NCBI GenBank assembly: GCA_022393335.1
Contig: JAJEKB010017707.1
Span: forward strand, 1-64,000
Reading direction: 5' to 3'
Length of the DNA: 64,000 nt
Source: Macrotrachela quadricornifera
Lineage: Eukaryota > Rotifera > Eurotatoria > Philodinida > Philodinidae
Position numbers and translations under genes: made by a program. Shown here piece after piece: positions 22,572 through 35,569 of the stretch. The notes under the pieces were generated by a model, which ran no database searches, was not told where the DNA came from, and was given only the letters and a program-made list of their open reading frames with translations. Each line of letters opens with the position of its first letter. The first letter of the stretch is position 1.

Positions 22572-22644
22572 TGGAGAAGTTGGGCATCGATCCCAATACC
22601 TCTCGCATGCTAAGCGAGCGCTCTACCATATGAGCTACATCCCC
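22572..22644 (-). tRNA. tRNA-Ala (anticodon AGC)
   Basis: 73 nt on the minus strand, intronless. It has acceptor GGGGATG/CTTCTCC with discriminator A, anticodon arm CTCGC-TTAGCAT-GCGAG with anticodon AGC, and T arm TTGGG-ATCGATG-CCCAA. The G3:U70 wobble pair that defines alanine identity is present. Acceptor position 6:67 is a T-T mismatch. A polymerase III gene with internal A and B boxes (GTTCGA-type B box here GGATCGATGCC). It sits alone between the hAT element and TM9SF2. Confidence 0.95.
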
Positions 22645-24271
22645 ATGTTGGGTTTTGCATCATTAACTCACCTGAAGCACCTGTTGATGTTAGATTGTTC
22701 TCTCTTACATATTGAGCTTGTTTGTTCTGTGCTAAATAAAATGAGTCTATCAAACACGATTACTAAACTACATGATATATTGCAATCAATATAGACAAAT
22801 TTAATTTTGTATTATTGTTACGAAATATTATTTACATATTATATTTTATATTTTAATTTAATACAATGATTCAATGAATTAAAATTTTAAAATGGTTCTT
22901 GTCTTTCTGGTTTTTTAAATAATTATATGTTTAGAAATTTTGTATGACTTTTGTCATTGATAAAATATTAACTAAATACTTTAATGAAACCAAAAGATAA
23001 TTATTTTAAAAAGTAAATTTAGCTCCTATGAAAACGTTTTACAATAATGGTTTTAACTATAAAAATTAAAAAAATAGAATGTATAGAGTACTTTTTATAT
23101 GTACCATTTAAACATATCTGCAGTTAAAACATTGCTCATAATAAAACCTTGAATCGATTAACGAATAGTATTGATAAAAAATATCGGTATAGACTAATGA
23201 CATTACTTGAGTAGTAAAATCTATTTATACGAATGACTCATTCAAGGTAAAATAGCAAAAAAAAACGAATGACAATCTCAACCAATAGAATATACTTGTT
23301 GCTCTTATTGAACATTTATTAGAAAAAAAATATAATTTTAAAAGATTTATGACGATATAAAATAATCTATTCTATTGCATATTGAATCTAATAATTATTC
23401 TTTTGATTTTTAATTTTTTTTTTAAATTTTCATTGATGATATATTTATATTTCATTACATAGAAATTAGCACAATGATATAATTGAATGAGATTATCATG
23501 ATGAAAATATAATTATACTCATTTTAATCAAATGAAAATCGTTGAAAATGAGGATTAATTAAATAAATATTTATTAATAATATTATGTTGAGAAAGAAAA
23601 TTCTATTACGTTAACATGACAACCTGTCACACGAGTTTTTTACTGATTGGTTGTTTGGATAGACATATTAGTGGATGTTAGTCCTCTGTTTATTTATTGA
23701 TCGATCCAAAAATATTCTGTTTTCTTTTCTTTTCTAAATATTATATATCGATAAATTTTTGGTTATTAAAAAAATTGATTTTTAGAATATTTCAAATAAC
23801 AGAAATTCGGAAATATTTTTTTTCAAGAATGTGACTACGGTTCTTTTCAAAGTATTTTTTTTATAGCTTTAGTCTGTAAAGTAATTTGAGAGGAAGAAAA
23901 AAAAGACACGTCTAACGCATATTTGAGATGGGCTGTAAGCAATCGTGCATTTTCTTTGCTTCTGTTAGATTTTTTTTTTCTTTTCTCTAACCCTCCATTT
24001 TTTTTTTATTGTATTTTTTTTCCTTCATTCATAGCTGTGTATGCACTTCGTAGAGGTGCGAGAATTGGAACAAGTTACATGTAGTATGTGTACAGGTTGA
24101 AGGAGAAACGTAGAGGACACAGCAATCTGATATTTCTTTAAAAAAAAAAACGTCTTCGTTTTAACTTTTTGTTCTTTCGCTATTATTAAACATTAATAAT
24201 GTAGTTATGTAATTCTTATAGAATTTTATTTTAATATTTTATTTTTTATTCAGATAAAAATAATTATTGAT
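22645..24271. other. Intergenic upstream of TM9SF2
   Basis: Very AT-rich with A and T tracts. The last few hundred bases before 24272 may hold promoter and 5' UTR. No discrete element could be identified. Confidence 0.5.
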
Positions 24272-27200
24272 ATGGCCATGATAAACTGGAATTTCTCTCT
24301 ACTAGTTCTATTATCATTGACATCATTAATCAATGGATTTTATTTACCAGGTTTAGCACCTAATGTATTCTGTCGAAATCCTATAACTGACTCAAAATGC
24401 AAAGTTAGTTACTGATATAAAAAAAAAGTTCCTTATCTGTTATAAAATACATTTTTAGACAAAAGTTGAAGTATTTGTCAATCGTCTTGATTCAGTTGAA
24501 TCAGTTTTACCATATGAATATTCTTAGTAAGTTCCAAGGCGAATTATTTTTTTGTTTATTACAATATATCTATTTTTTATATTTAGTTTTGACTTTTGTT
24601 CTATTGCTAATGAAGCATCACCAGTAGAAAATCTTGGTCAAGTTTTATTTGGTGAACGAATTCGTCCATCACCTTATAAAGTCTCTATTTAATCTAAATT
24701 GTTATTTTATATTTATTAAAAACATTTCTTTTTCTTTTTTAGTTTGATTTTCTTAAAAATGAAGACTGTCAATTAGTATGTACAAAGAAATATACATCAG
24801 GCGATACTAATCAACAAAAAATGTTGAAACGTTTAATGAAAGGAATGGTTCTAAATTATCAACACCATTGGATAATTGATAATATGCCAGTTACATTATG
24901 TTATAAGAATACAGAGGATCAAGAATTTTGTTCACGAGGTTTTCCAATTGGTTGTTATGTTACAAAAAGTGGTCAATCAAAAGAATCATGTAATATTCGT
25001 GATGGAAAAAATGATACATTTTATGTATTTAATCATTTGGATTTTGAAATAACTTATCATAGTGGACAAGGTAAAATATAAACAGAAAAATTATTTCATA
25101 TAGAATATATATATATATATATGTATATATTTAGGTGAAACATGGGGAAGTGCATTTGGTGAAGATGGTGGTCGAATTATTGCAGCTAAAATACAAGTTA
25201 ATAGGTATGTTAAATAGGATAATTATTTTATTTATTATTTGTATTTTATAGTTTGAATTCAAATAAATGTGATCGTAATGCTGAACCAGTTATGTTTCAA
25301 TCAACAGCAAAAGATGTTGAAATTCCATTTACATATAGTATAAAATTTGTTAAAAATAATGATATTCGTTGGGCAAGTCGTTGGGATTATATACTTAAAT
25401 CATTACCACAAACACGTATTCAATGGTTTTCTATTTTAAATTCATTAGTTATTGTATTATTTCTTTCTGGTATGGTTGCTATGATTTTATTACGTACATT
25501 ACATAAAGATATTGCTCGTTATAATCAAATGGTTGATGCAGTAAGAGAAAAAAATAAAAATCTTTATAAGTTATTATTTTTTTTTGTGATATAGGATGAT
25601 GCACAAGAAGAATTTGGATGGAAATTGTAAGAATTTATTTAATTTATATTTCGATTTTTTAATTAAATATGATTAAACTAAAATGAGAGAAATATGTAGA
25701 TGAGAATTATTGAATTGATTATTGATGCGAAACAAGAGATTTGTAGGTTTACTATTCATTTAAGTTGATGATAAAATAATAAGTAAAATAGTTCGATTAT
25801 TTGCTATTTCTTTTTTTGTCAACTGATTATGAATACGATTTTATTTTAAACAGTTAATTATTTTTAACGTATTTATATAATAATAGAGTTCATGGTGATG
25901 TCTTTCGACCACCACAAAAAGGTATGCTCCTTTCTGTTCTTATTGGTAATGGTGTTCAAATTGCAATTATGTCATTGATTACATTAAGTAAGATTATTTA
26001 TTTTATTATTATTTATTATATATATATATATATATATCTTTATTTAGTCTTTGCTTGTCTTGGTTTTCTTTCACCAGCAAGTCGTGGAGCTTTAATGACT
26101 TGTAAATATATTAAAATAATTTTTTTCAAATTGTTTTTATTATATACTTTTATAGGTGCTATTGTTTGTTATGTACTTTTGGGTACACCTGCTGGTTATA
26201 CTTCGGCTCGTTTATATAAAAGTAAGAATTCAAATCTTAGATATTTTTGTTAATTTCTTTCGTTTTTATAGTGTTTGGTGGTGAAAAATGGAAAAAAAAT
26301 GTTATGATGACAGCTGTTGCATGTCCTGGGTATAATTTCAATAATTTATTTCTACAAAACTAATCAATGACTTTTTTTTTGTATTATTATTTTTAGCGTA
26401 ATATTTGGCATCTTTTTCGTTTTAAATATTGTTCTTTGGGCAAATGGTAGTTCAGCAGCTATTCCATTTACTACATTCTTAGCATTACTTGCTCTATGGT
26501 TTTGTGTATCGACACCATTGGTATTTATCGGTGCTTATCTGGGATTCAAACGACCAGTAAAGAACTTTAAAAAAAAATTTTTTTTTGAATGATTTAAATT
26601 TTTGTTTTTCAACTATAGGTTTCTGAAAATCCTGTTCGAACAAATCAAATTCCACGACAAGTACCTGAACAAACTTTATATACAAAACCATTACCAGGTA
26701 AAATAAAAATAACATTTAATTTAAAATTTGATATAAATTTTAATGATTATTTAAGGTATTTTAATGGGTGGTATTTTACCATTTGGCTGTATTTTTATTC
26801 AACTATTCTTTATTTTGAACAGTATTTGGTAAATATTTTTGTTGTTTAAATAAATTAATATTAATATTAATAAATTTAGGGCACATCAATATTATTATTT
26901 CTTTGGATTTTTACTTGTCGTATATATTATTCTTATAATAACATGTTCAGAAACAACAATTCTTCTTTGTTATTTTCATTTATGTGCTGAAGTAAGATTT
27001 AATTTTTATATGAAAAAAAAAATAAATTAATATTTATATTTATAGGATTATAATTGGTGGTGGCGATCATTTTTAACATCGGGTTTTACAGCTGTTTATT
27101 TCTTTTTTTATTCAGTTTATTATTTTGCAACAAAATTAGAAATATCTGATGGTACATCAACATTTCTTTATTTTGGTTATACATTAATGCTTACATTTAT

Positions 27201-27343
27201 TTTATTTTTATTTACCGGTATGTTAATGAAAATATTTTGAAAAAATAAAATAGTTTTTTTTTTTTCGTTTTTAAGGTACAATCGGTTTTCTCGCTTGTTT
27301 CTGGTTTGTTCGTATAATCTATTCTGTCATTAAAGTCGATTAA
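24272..27343 (+). CDS. TM9SF2: Transmembrane 9 superfamily member 2 (nonaspanin)
   Basis: Seventeen exons join in phase to 651 codons (family about 660): 24272-24403, 24459-24526, 24587-24680, 24743-25070, 25135-25204, 25252-25540, 25595-25626, 25887-25987, 26048-26101, 26156-26221, 26272-26329, 26397-26556, 26619-26697, 26756-26828, 26880-26991, 27046-27217, 27276-27343. A signal peptide is followed by the TM9SF2-type start FYLPGLAP and the luminal domain ([45 protein letters not shown]). Nine C-terminal membrane spans follow ([53 protein letters not shown]) and a short cytosolic tail ending KVD. Nonaspanins act in endosome/Golgi membrane-protein sorting. The intron at 25627-25886 is the longest (260 bp). 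Choice of TM9SF2 over TM9SF4 rests on the N-terminus and tail. Intact; AATAAA at 27501. Confidence 0.97.
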
Positions 27344-28439
27344 TTAGAACGATTGAATAACTAAAGACAAGATAATGTGATCAATGCGTGCTAAATAAGC
27401 ATGTTTCTCTTTTTTTCTCTCTCTCTCTCTTTCCTTTTTCAAAATTTATTATCCAGTTTTTTTTTCTTCTCTTCTCTTTCTCAGTTGAATATGTCGTGTC
27501 AATAAATATGTTGTCCGTTGGTCAGTGTTTTCTTTTTTTTTGTTTAATTTTATTTAACATTGATTCCCTTCTTTTTGACAACAATCGGATATATAGTTGG
27601 ATATTCGATGAACAAACTATTTAAAAAAAAAAAGAGCAACAAAACCATTCTATTATTTATTTTTATTTCATTTGTTCTTTTTTTTTCTTTTTTGCGTTTA
27701 TTCTCATATTATCATTTTGTGTGCGTTCTTTCTTTCTCAGTTGTTATTAGAAATAAAAGATGAAGGAAAAAGTATAATGCACAATAGCTACCTAACCTTG
27801 GTATATTTTTTTCTTTTATTTTAATGTTTTTTTTTGAAAAACATATGATATTTTATTTTTTTAAAGTTACTATAAACTAGAAGTTTGTTTTGAATTTGAG
27901 AGCGATCTTTTTCATAATTAAAAGACAGAATTGAATTCATTTTCATTTGATGATGATCTGTAGCTCAAGAATAGGTCAATTTTTGATACAATAATTAATG
28001 AAATAAAGAGAAATGTTCTGAAAAAAGATCAAGATGACTTAAGCAAATATTTAGGTAAATAAAAAAAAGAGTTCTTGTCTTATTTTTGCACAGACAAATT
28101 TTTTTAAATTTTCTTTTATTATACAATGGTAGAGAAAACAATGTTCTAGTTATTTGTCTTATCTAGTTGCTCTTCAACGAATGCCATAATAATAAAATTG
28201 GTATGCAGTAGAAATGTTGAAATCGAAAAATATCAAAAAAGAATCCTGTCTCTAATGAATGCCAACTTTATGTGTCTATATTTATTATTGTTTTTTTTAT
28301 AATTCTACTGATATAGATTTAGTAATAGCGAAAAGTAATATCTAATATAGATTAACTAAAAGAATTGAGAAAAGAACTTGTATAAAAGTAATATTATATT
28401 AGAACAGCTGCAGCTACATCATCTTCAGCAGATTCAAGT
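27344..28439. other. 3' flank of TM9SF2, T-rich low complexity
   Basis: T- and CT-rich from 27400 to 27860, then AT-rich. A candidate AATAAA lies at 27501-27506. Frames here are homopolymer artefacts. Confidence 0.5.
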
Positions 28440-28768
28440 CATCCACAATAGTCAATTATTTCATTTGTTTATTCATAAAAGATAAGTCTTTGATTATAGT
28501 AAATGAATATATTTTTATACTGGATAAAATAATAACAATCACTAAATATTGGAAATGTAAACTTAATAAATATTCAGCAAAAATTTTTATGAATTTGAAT
28601 AATAAATTGATTAAAATAAGTGATGATTCGATCATTTTTCAGAGAACGAAAAAAGTCAAACAACGAGCGATAAATGAAAGAACATTTATCCCACGTATAT
28701 ATGATGAAGAATGTGTAAAAGCAATATGGCCAATCACAGAAATAATTGTGTTACCAAACATTTGCTAA
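28440..28768 (+). pseudogene. FLYWCH-like zinc-finger remnant
   Basis: The + strand reads FVYS, a stop, then KDKSLIIVNEYIFIL, TKYWKCKLNKYSAKIF and NNKLIKISDDS. This follows FLYWCH spacing (KYWKC with following Cys and C-terminal His). Only the first Cys survives; the second is Ser (KYSAK) and the His pair is lost. A linker like that of FLYWCH/MULE proteins follows (RAINERTFIPRIYDEECVKA), ending at TAA after NIC. No ATG precedes the core. Probably a decayed transposon-related gene. Confidence 0.4.
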
Positions 28769-29356
28769 ATGAAAAAATGACATTTTTGACTTTCATTCTT
28801 TTTATCTCCTAATTTATGTAGGATTCTTGTTAATATTGGCATTGTCTCATACAATAAAGGATGCATTTTGCTGATCAGAATTTTCTAAACTAGTTTTCAA
28901 TCATTTCTCATTTTGATATGTATTTTTTTTCTGACCTTTTTGCTGACAATCATAGAATTAATAGCAATGAAAATTGCTCGAATAGATTTTTTAAATATTT
29001 TGTTTTTCTAATACAATGTATTATGTGATTGGAAATTGAAATGTAAAGTTTATCTTTTTCGGTTATCCTAAAATCGTAAAAATCTATTGCAATTGACCGT
29101 AGGATATCGTATCTGGCAAGATCGTTGAAATTATTTTTTCCCTATAAGATTTCTAGGAAATTAAAATCGAACATCTAAATCATTCGTGTGGTTTCTTGAA
29201 GTATTCCAAAGTTCTTATATATATCGTCTCGATATGAACTCAATTCACATTGATAAGAACAAAATAATTATTAATGATATTGAAATAATTCTGAATTTTA
29301 TTTAAATGATATAAATGAAGCAAAAAGAAAAGAATAAAAATCTTTTTGTTTTTCTA
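28769..29356. other. Intergenic, nothing recognised
   Basis: AT-rich 3' flank of the nuclear-receptor gene (-). No feature supported. Confidence 0.4.
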
Positions 29357-31009
29357 TTAAAGATCTTCACTATAATTATTATTTGATTGATTAATATTTA
29401 TGTGTTGTATTTGTATTTCATTATTACATGGTAAATAAGTCATATCAGTTGTATTTCTATAAATATTTTCATCTGTTATTAAACATGGATTTATTAAATT
29501 ATTATTTATTGTTGATGTATATATTCGATTTGATATCATATCATTTGTCATCATATCAATAAAACGTAAAATAAATTGTGCTTTCATATATTTAAGATTT
29601 TTTTCATTAGATATAGTTGAATATGTATTTATTTCATCTGTATATATTCGTGCTTCTTTTTCTTGATCATATTCAAGTTCAAATAAACGTAAAATTCTTT
29701 CAATAATTTTATCATTTATTGAATGATATATATTTTCATTTATATCTAATGATGATAAAATAATAAATGATCCACCACCAATTTGTTCATCATCAAATGC
29801 TAATATAAGTAAAATCATAATAAGACGCCAACGTTCATTATGTGCAAATATCCATGCTTGTGGTTCTTTACTCCATGATAACAAATTTTGATCATTTTCA
29901 CCTGTTATTAAAAATTTTATAGCTGATTCATGTCGTTTTAGACGTGAAAGAAATAATTCTGGTATACGTTCATTTTCATACATAACAATATCAACTAAAC
30001 GATGACAAAATTGAAATATAATTGATGAATGTATATTTGTTGTTGATTGTTGATCATATTCTTCAAATGTTTGATAACATTCAAGTAATTTTAACATTAA
30101 TTGAAAATCATTATTATTTGGTTCAAGTTTAACATTTGATATTGATGATGAAGAACGAAAAATTTTTGGTGGTTTACCAAAACGAATTTTATCTAAAGCC
30201 ATACCTTTAAATATATATATATTTATAAAAGGAAATATTTATTTAGTTATTTTATTCTTACCAACATATTTGCATTTATCAAAACGACATGCAGCACAAT
30301 TATTACGATTATTTTTATTTATACAACATCGTATAGGACATGGTTCGAGAATAGTTGATTTTTTTGAATATCGACGAAAAAATCCTTTACATGCTTCACA
30401 TGTAAATACACCAAAATGATAACCAGAACTAATATCATCACATACTCGACACAATTCAGATTCATATTGTGATTCTATAAGCAAAAAAAAAAAGAAGATA
30501 ATTATATTGAAAGTGATATAAATCTTTTATTATTTTACTCATTGTTTCATCTTGAAATTTTCTCTTTTTATTTGATTGAATTACTGTTGTTGTTGTTTTT
30601 CGATCAAAAAGATCTTCTTCAATTTGTTGTTCATTACTATTTCCATAGAATCCATTCATATGTCTAGAAACATTAATATCAAATGAATCACTAATTGTAT
30701 TATTATGATAAGGATTTTGATAAGCAGCTGCTACTGCAATATTTAAATAAGTTGTATCATAATTTGGATGAATAGTTTGAGATGTTGAATGAGAATGTAT
30801 TGATTGATGAAATGAATTTGTATTTGTATTATAAGATGAATAAGGTAATGTATCAAGATAATACGAATCATTAAAACGAAAATTTGATTGATTCATACGA
30901 TTATCATTATCAAATGTCTATTATAATTAAATTAAGAATAAATGTGAAAATAAAATTAATAAAAAATATTTTTCATTACTGTTAATGAATTATATTGATC
31001 AGTATACAT
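29357..31009 (-). CDS. Orphan nuclear receptor, two-finger DBD
   Basis: Exons 31009-30980, 30917-30539, 30474-30262 and 30204-29357 join in phase to 489 codons. The first exon is only 30 nt (start MYTDQYNSLT). The N-terminal A/B region is Asn/Ser/Tyr-rich and disordered. The DNA-binding domain has finger 1 CRVC-x13-CEAC with P-box CEACKGFFRR, and finger 2 ending CAACRFDKC. A VGMALDKIRFGKPPK hinge matches the usual post-DBD box. The first Cys pair of finger 2 is spaced four residues rather than the usual five. The C-terminal 270 residues are helical and divergent, with weak ligand-binding-domain resemblance (LLILAFDDEQIGGGS); a canonical AF-2 helix is not obvious and the tail is Asn-rich. Expected role: nuclear DNA-binding transcription factor. 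The subfamily cannot be fixed. Confidence 0.9.
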
Positions 31010-31810
31010 ATTTTATCAAAAAAAAAAAAACCTAATTCATTACTAGTTTATTTCTTTTTTTGAGTTATCTAAAAAAAAGCAAATGTGTTATTCGTCATGA
31101 AACTATGTCAAGTTTATATGATAATAGAATAGACAAGAGAGCAAGAAGATTTTTCTTTTTTTTTTTTTTTGCATCATATAAACACCGTTCTTGGATAAAT
31201 CAATCATCTTGATATTGGAAGAAAATTGCATGTATACTATGACATCCTGCATCTGTTCAATTTCAATTGCATGTATAGTTAGATATTCTACCTGAGTACT
31301 TCGATGAAATGAGATGTAATCACTAACTATTTCGTTATTGCCATTTGTCTCTTTTTTTAATTTTATTTCTATATGTCCTTTGTCCTCGATATTAGACAAA
31401 AAAATAAATACGTCACAAAAATGGCCATGAGTTTATGTGAATATTTATCAAACTCTAACCGTATACTCTTAATTTATAAAAAGACATTTACTTAAACTTT
31501 ACAATCAAATAGAATTTAAAGAACATTATCAACATATTCATATTAAATAGTAGATAAGATCCGTTCATATCAATTATCAATAAAAATAATCTAGACAGTT
31601 AAATTTCAACATAGACAATTATATTATATATAAAAGCTTCATAATATGTTAATTGTCACGTTAAGTCATCTAACTGAATAGAACATAAAAACATGTGTAG
31701 TATTAAATTACAAATAATGTCTGAATATGTATTATTAATCGAATCGTCTAAAAAAAAAAAGACGAAGCGGAATGAAGACAATATATTCATTTTATTTCTT
31801 TAAAATAAAA
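31010..31810. other. Divergent promoter region, nothing coding
   Basis: Lies between the nuclear receptor (-) and the LRR gene (+) and probably holds both promoters. A 98-codon minus frame (31399-31103) has no recognised domain and ends in poly-Lys from a T tract, so it is not called. Confidence 0.5.
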
Positions 31811-32893
31811 ATGTATAAAATACATCAAATATTTCTATGTCTTCTTTTTGGAATAAGTTTAATAAAATCTTATAATATATCATCATGTACACCAAATTCA
31901 TCATGTCAATGTTATATAACACAATATTCATTTCAATTAATTAATTGTTCACATACATTAACTGATTTTCCTATAGTTAATTTCAGAAATATTTATAATG
32001 TAACAAAAATTGTAGCTCGAAATGCATTTATACAATGGCCTAGACAATTATGTAAATATTCAAATATTCAAATACTTGATTTAAGTGGTTCATTTTTTAA
32101 TTTTGAATTTATTGATTTAACATGTTTAAATTATTTAATACATTTAAATTTAAGTAATACACAAATAAATAAAATACCAAATTTAAATATAAAAAAACTT
32201 TCAAATCATTTACAAATACTTGATTTATCAAATAATCATATAAAAATAATTAATGGAATAGATTTTCAATCATTAAATAATTTAATATCATTATTTTTAC
32301 AAAATAATCCTATTGAATATATTGAACATTTAGAAATTTTTTTTTATTTATCAAATCTTGAATTAATTAATTTAATTTCATCAAATTTAGATATTATACT
32401 TAAACAATCATTAACAAATAATCAATGGATTAATATAGCTAAACAATGGAAAAATTCAACAAAATTTTTTCTTATTCGTATGAATAATATTCCATTAGAA
32501 TTAATTTTACCAAATTCAAATCAATTTGATATTATTTCAAATGATTTAATGAAAATTATTTTAAAAACATTAATTAATTCAACATTTATTACATTATATA
32601 ATACACCTAAATGTAATTGTATTCATCTTAAAAATTATCAAAAAATTTTTTCATTTATTGATTATAAAAAAAAATATTCATCATCATTATTTCAAACAAC
32701 AAAATGTTTTATGCCTGATGGAATTACATATGCTCGTCTATTTGATCGTCGAACATATATTGATTTAAAATGTCCATTATTGGGTAAAATATCATTTTTT
32801 TCTTCATTACATAATTCATCTTCATCAATAAACAATATATTTAGATCTTTTTTTTATTTTTTATTTATTTTTATTGTATTAAAAACAAAATGA
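31811..32893 (+). CDS. Leucine-rich-repeat surface protein, probably GPI-anchored or single-pass
   Basis: Single-exon 360-codon frame. I chose the second ATG (31811) because a signal peptide (IFLCLLFGISLIKS) follows it directly; the upstream ATG at 31772 would bury it. A Cys-rich N-cap follows (SSCTPNSSCQCY..NC). About five LRRs come next (IQILDLSGSFF, LIHLNLSNTQI, LQILDLSNNHI, LISLFLQNNPI, LELINLISSNL). The C-cap has four Cys (CNC..KCFM..KCPL). A hydrophobic tail (FFYFLFIFIVLKTK) ends the protein, which suits a GPI signal or membrane anchor. Expected to bind a protein partner at the cell surface; no specific orthologue recognised. Intact. AATAAA at about 32946. Confidence 0.85.
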   Translation: MYKIHQIFLCLLFGISLIKSYNISSCTPNSSCQCYITQYSFQLINCSHTLTDFPIVNFRNIYNVTKIVARNAFIQWPRQLCKYSNIQILDLSGSFFNFEFIDLTCLNYLIHLNLSNTQINKIPNLNIKKLSNHLQILDLSNNHIKIINGIDFQSLNNLISLFLQNNPIEYIEHLEIFFYLSNLELINLISSNLDIILKQSLTNNQWINIAKQWKNSTKFFLIRMNNIPLELILPNSNQFDIISNDLMKIILKTLINSTFITLYNTPKCNCIHLKNYQKIFSFIDYKKKYSSSLFQTTKCFMPDGITYARLFDRRTYIDLKCPLLGKISFFSSLHNSSSSINNIFRSFFYFLFIFIVLKTK

Positions 32894-33166
32894 ATGTAGT
32901 CGTTTTCTTTTTAAATATGTGGGGTTTATAATAATTATTGTAGAGAATAAAAATTGTTTTTTTTCTTCTTTGTCTAATATGAAATTATGTTATTTCATCA
33001 TTTAATGAACATCGAAAAATTTGTCTTAAAAATCAATATCTACAAATGATAAATTTAGTCAATTGAAAATCTCGACTTTTATTATATTTTAAGATAAAAG
33101 ATAACCAATCATCAAAGAATGCATGTTTTTGTTTATGAAAACATAACGATTAGATTTATTAATTGT

Positions 33167-34804
33167 TCAAAAGGTAGATTTTCGATGATAGTTATCATAT
33201 CGATCATAATCACTATCTAAAGTAAATGATTATATTAATTTTTAAAAACATCAATATATTCTTTTACTTACAATGATCGTTTTCATATTGATATCGATCA
33301 TAGAAGGGATATGACAAATTTCTATTATAATTATAACCATTATTCGTATATCCTAAAAGAAGGTTTTTTTTTAATTTACTGTATTATTATTAAAATGAAA
33401 AGCTTTTACCATCAAATTGTTGATCAAAAGGTTCATTATTTCGATCATAACGATCTCGTCGACGTCGATCATCAAAATAATCTTCATCAGTTTTCCAAAA
33501 ATCATTTCCTGATATTTATTAATAGAATCATATTCAAAAAAAATAAAAATAAAAATAAACAAACCTTTAGAATTTCTATATTGATTCCAAGAATCATCAA
33601 AAATATTTTTATGTTTATAATAATCTTTCCGATTCATTTGATTGTCACTGTCAATTGAATATTCTTCATCAAAATTTTTTATTGTATAATTATCATTTCG
33701 ATAATTAATATCATCATTAAAATGCCAATATTCTCGACCAAAATCATCATCCGTTAATTTTCTAATACTCCATATATCAAAACATAAATCAGGATTAGTC
33801 ATATAATCATATGAAATATAACAATATCCTTTATCACCCTAAAATTAAAACTAATTAAAAAATATTTCATCAAAAAATAAATTTATTTACCCAATTTTCT
33901 CCCCATGAATTTCGAACAATAAATGCTTCTGATTGATCACTATAACCAACAGCTAATAATGCATGACTATAAGAGATAAAACAAAATTCTTTTTTTTTTT
34001 GTAATAAAATTTATATACAAAAAAAAAACCTTCCAATTAATTGTAGATTATCATTCCATAGATCTGGCACTGGTACAATACCATTTTCAGCTGCTTCATT
34101 AAATGAAGTAAATAATCTTAAACCAAAAGCAAATGGAAAACCTTGTGTAAGACATAATTTCATTTCATTTAAATCTAAATCAATTTGAAATGCTTCATGT
34201 ATTTTATGAGATTCTGCTTGTTCATAAGCTTGATAATCAGGATGTGTATTAACATATAAAATATTATATGGCCAAATTGATTCAAGACATGTACCAAATT
34301 GTTCTAATGCTTTAATAGCATCGATAATAGAACAACCCTCATCAATAACTGATTTCAATTTATTATTTTTAATCCGTGCATTGTAATAAATAAACAATCG
34401 ACTAACATTGATATTATGATCATTAGTTTTCTTTGTTAAATATTCGTAAGCTCCTATAAGAAGATATGTACGATAGAATACAAAAAAAAACAAACAAATA
34501 ATATTTATTTTATACCAGCAAGACAATTGGCTACACTAAATACATTTTTTTTGTAGAAATAAATTATATATTTAAGTTAATATGAATATTATTACCTGCT
34601 ACCAATATTTAATTGATTTTCAATTGGTGTCATATCAGGTCGAAGATCAACTTTTGGTGGAAGATGATTAGTTCTATCAAATATATGACGACGAAAAGCT
34701 CGAGGTAAACGTTTTCTTTTAGCCGAATATGTTGGCTGTAAAACATCAGGAAATCGAAATTTTCGAATACTTAGTTTTCTACTTAAATAACTTTTGAATG
34801 ACAT
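33167..34804 (-). CDS. Papain-like (C1) peptidase homologue with catalytic Cys replaced by Ser
   Basis: Eight exons, 410 codons: 34804-34596, 34535-34516, 34453-34030, 33966-33891, 33838-33565, 33508-33410, 33352-33272, 33216-33167. Exon 2 is a 20 nt microexon spanning the active site. No signal peptide, unlike secreted cathepsins. VDLRPDMTPIENQ carries the oxyanion Gln. The active-site segment reads GSSVANCLAG where the paralogue at 43,073-44,470 has KSCVSNSFAG, so the nucleophile Cys is Ser (codon AG|T split by an intron). The His region (SHALLAVGYS) and Asn region (VRNSWGENWG) are retained. A family-specific GYCYISYDYMTNPDLCFD block follows, then a Tyr/Asp/Arg-rich low-complexity tail spread over the last four exons. 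Probably a pseudoprotease, or a very weak Ser-based enzyme. I recall this family as expanded in bdelloids. Frames are intact. Confidence 0.88.
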
Positions 34805-35569
34805 TTTTGACTTTGTTATAGATCTATTTTGAACTAAGATTAAGAAATGAATGATAAATTTATAGAAATTTCTTCAACTTTTTATATCTTCGAATGAATT
34901 GACAACTTGTCTAACATTATATAATTAGTAATTTTCTCAATCTTGATGTTAGTGCATCGATATACGCAAATATATTTTAACTATTCACAGCCATTTGCAA
35001 TCGAATTATTATATAATTACTATTCCGTTGATATGTCATCGTAATTATCATCTTTCATATATGAACTGACATTCTGTATAAAAAAATACAAACGAATGAC
35101 AGTCGTTAAATTCAGTGCATGCTTAGATTAAGAAGACCTGCATTTAAAGTAAAAGAAAAGTCGATCAGTCATTTGATTATTTACGATTCATATAATATAG
35201 GGCAATTCATTATTAATTGATTCTATTTTAATAACTAATTAATATGGAAAGCTATTACTGTTTGCACTAATATTATTTTTTCAGCTTTTTTATAAACTCA
35301 AAAAAAACATTGACAATTTCGTATCTAATCCTTTACAATCAGATGAATATTATCCTAATACAGTATACATTTTGAAGGCTTATATATACGCTCATGAACA
35401 TTGTCCATTACTGATGCTTGATAAAATTTTTATTGGCATAAAAATGTAAAATATTGTATTCGTTATGTTTATACTTGGCAAAAATTTCTCTGATATATGA
35501 ACCTAAACTTGAAATGGCCTTAGATTTTTAATAACCGACAGAAAGTAAATTTCCTATCATTCTATTTTC
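34805..35569. other. Intergenic, upstream of peptidase
   Basis: AT-rich; probably the peptidase promoter. No other feature supported. Confidence 0.4.

Noticed and set aside
31103..31399. 98-codon minus frame
   Set aside because: No recognised domain, poly-Lys from a T tract, no supporting splice structure.
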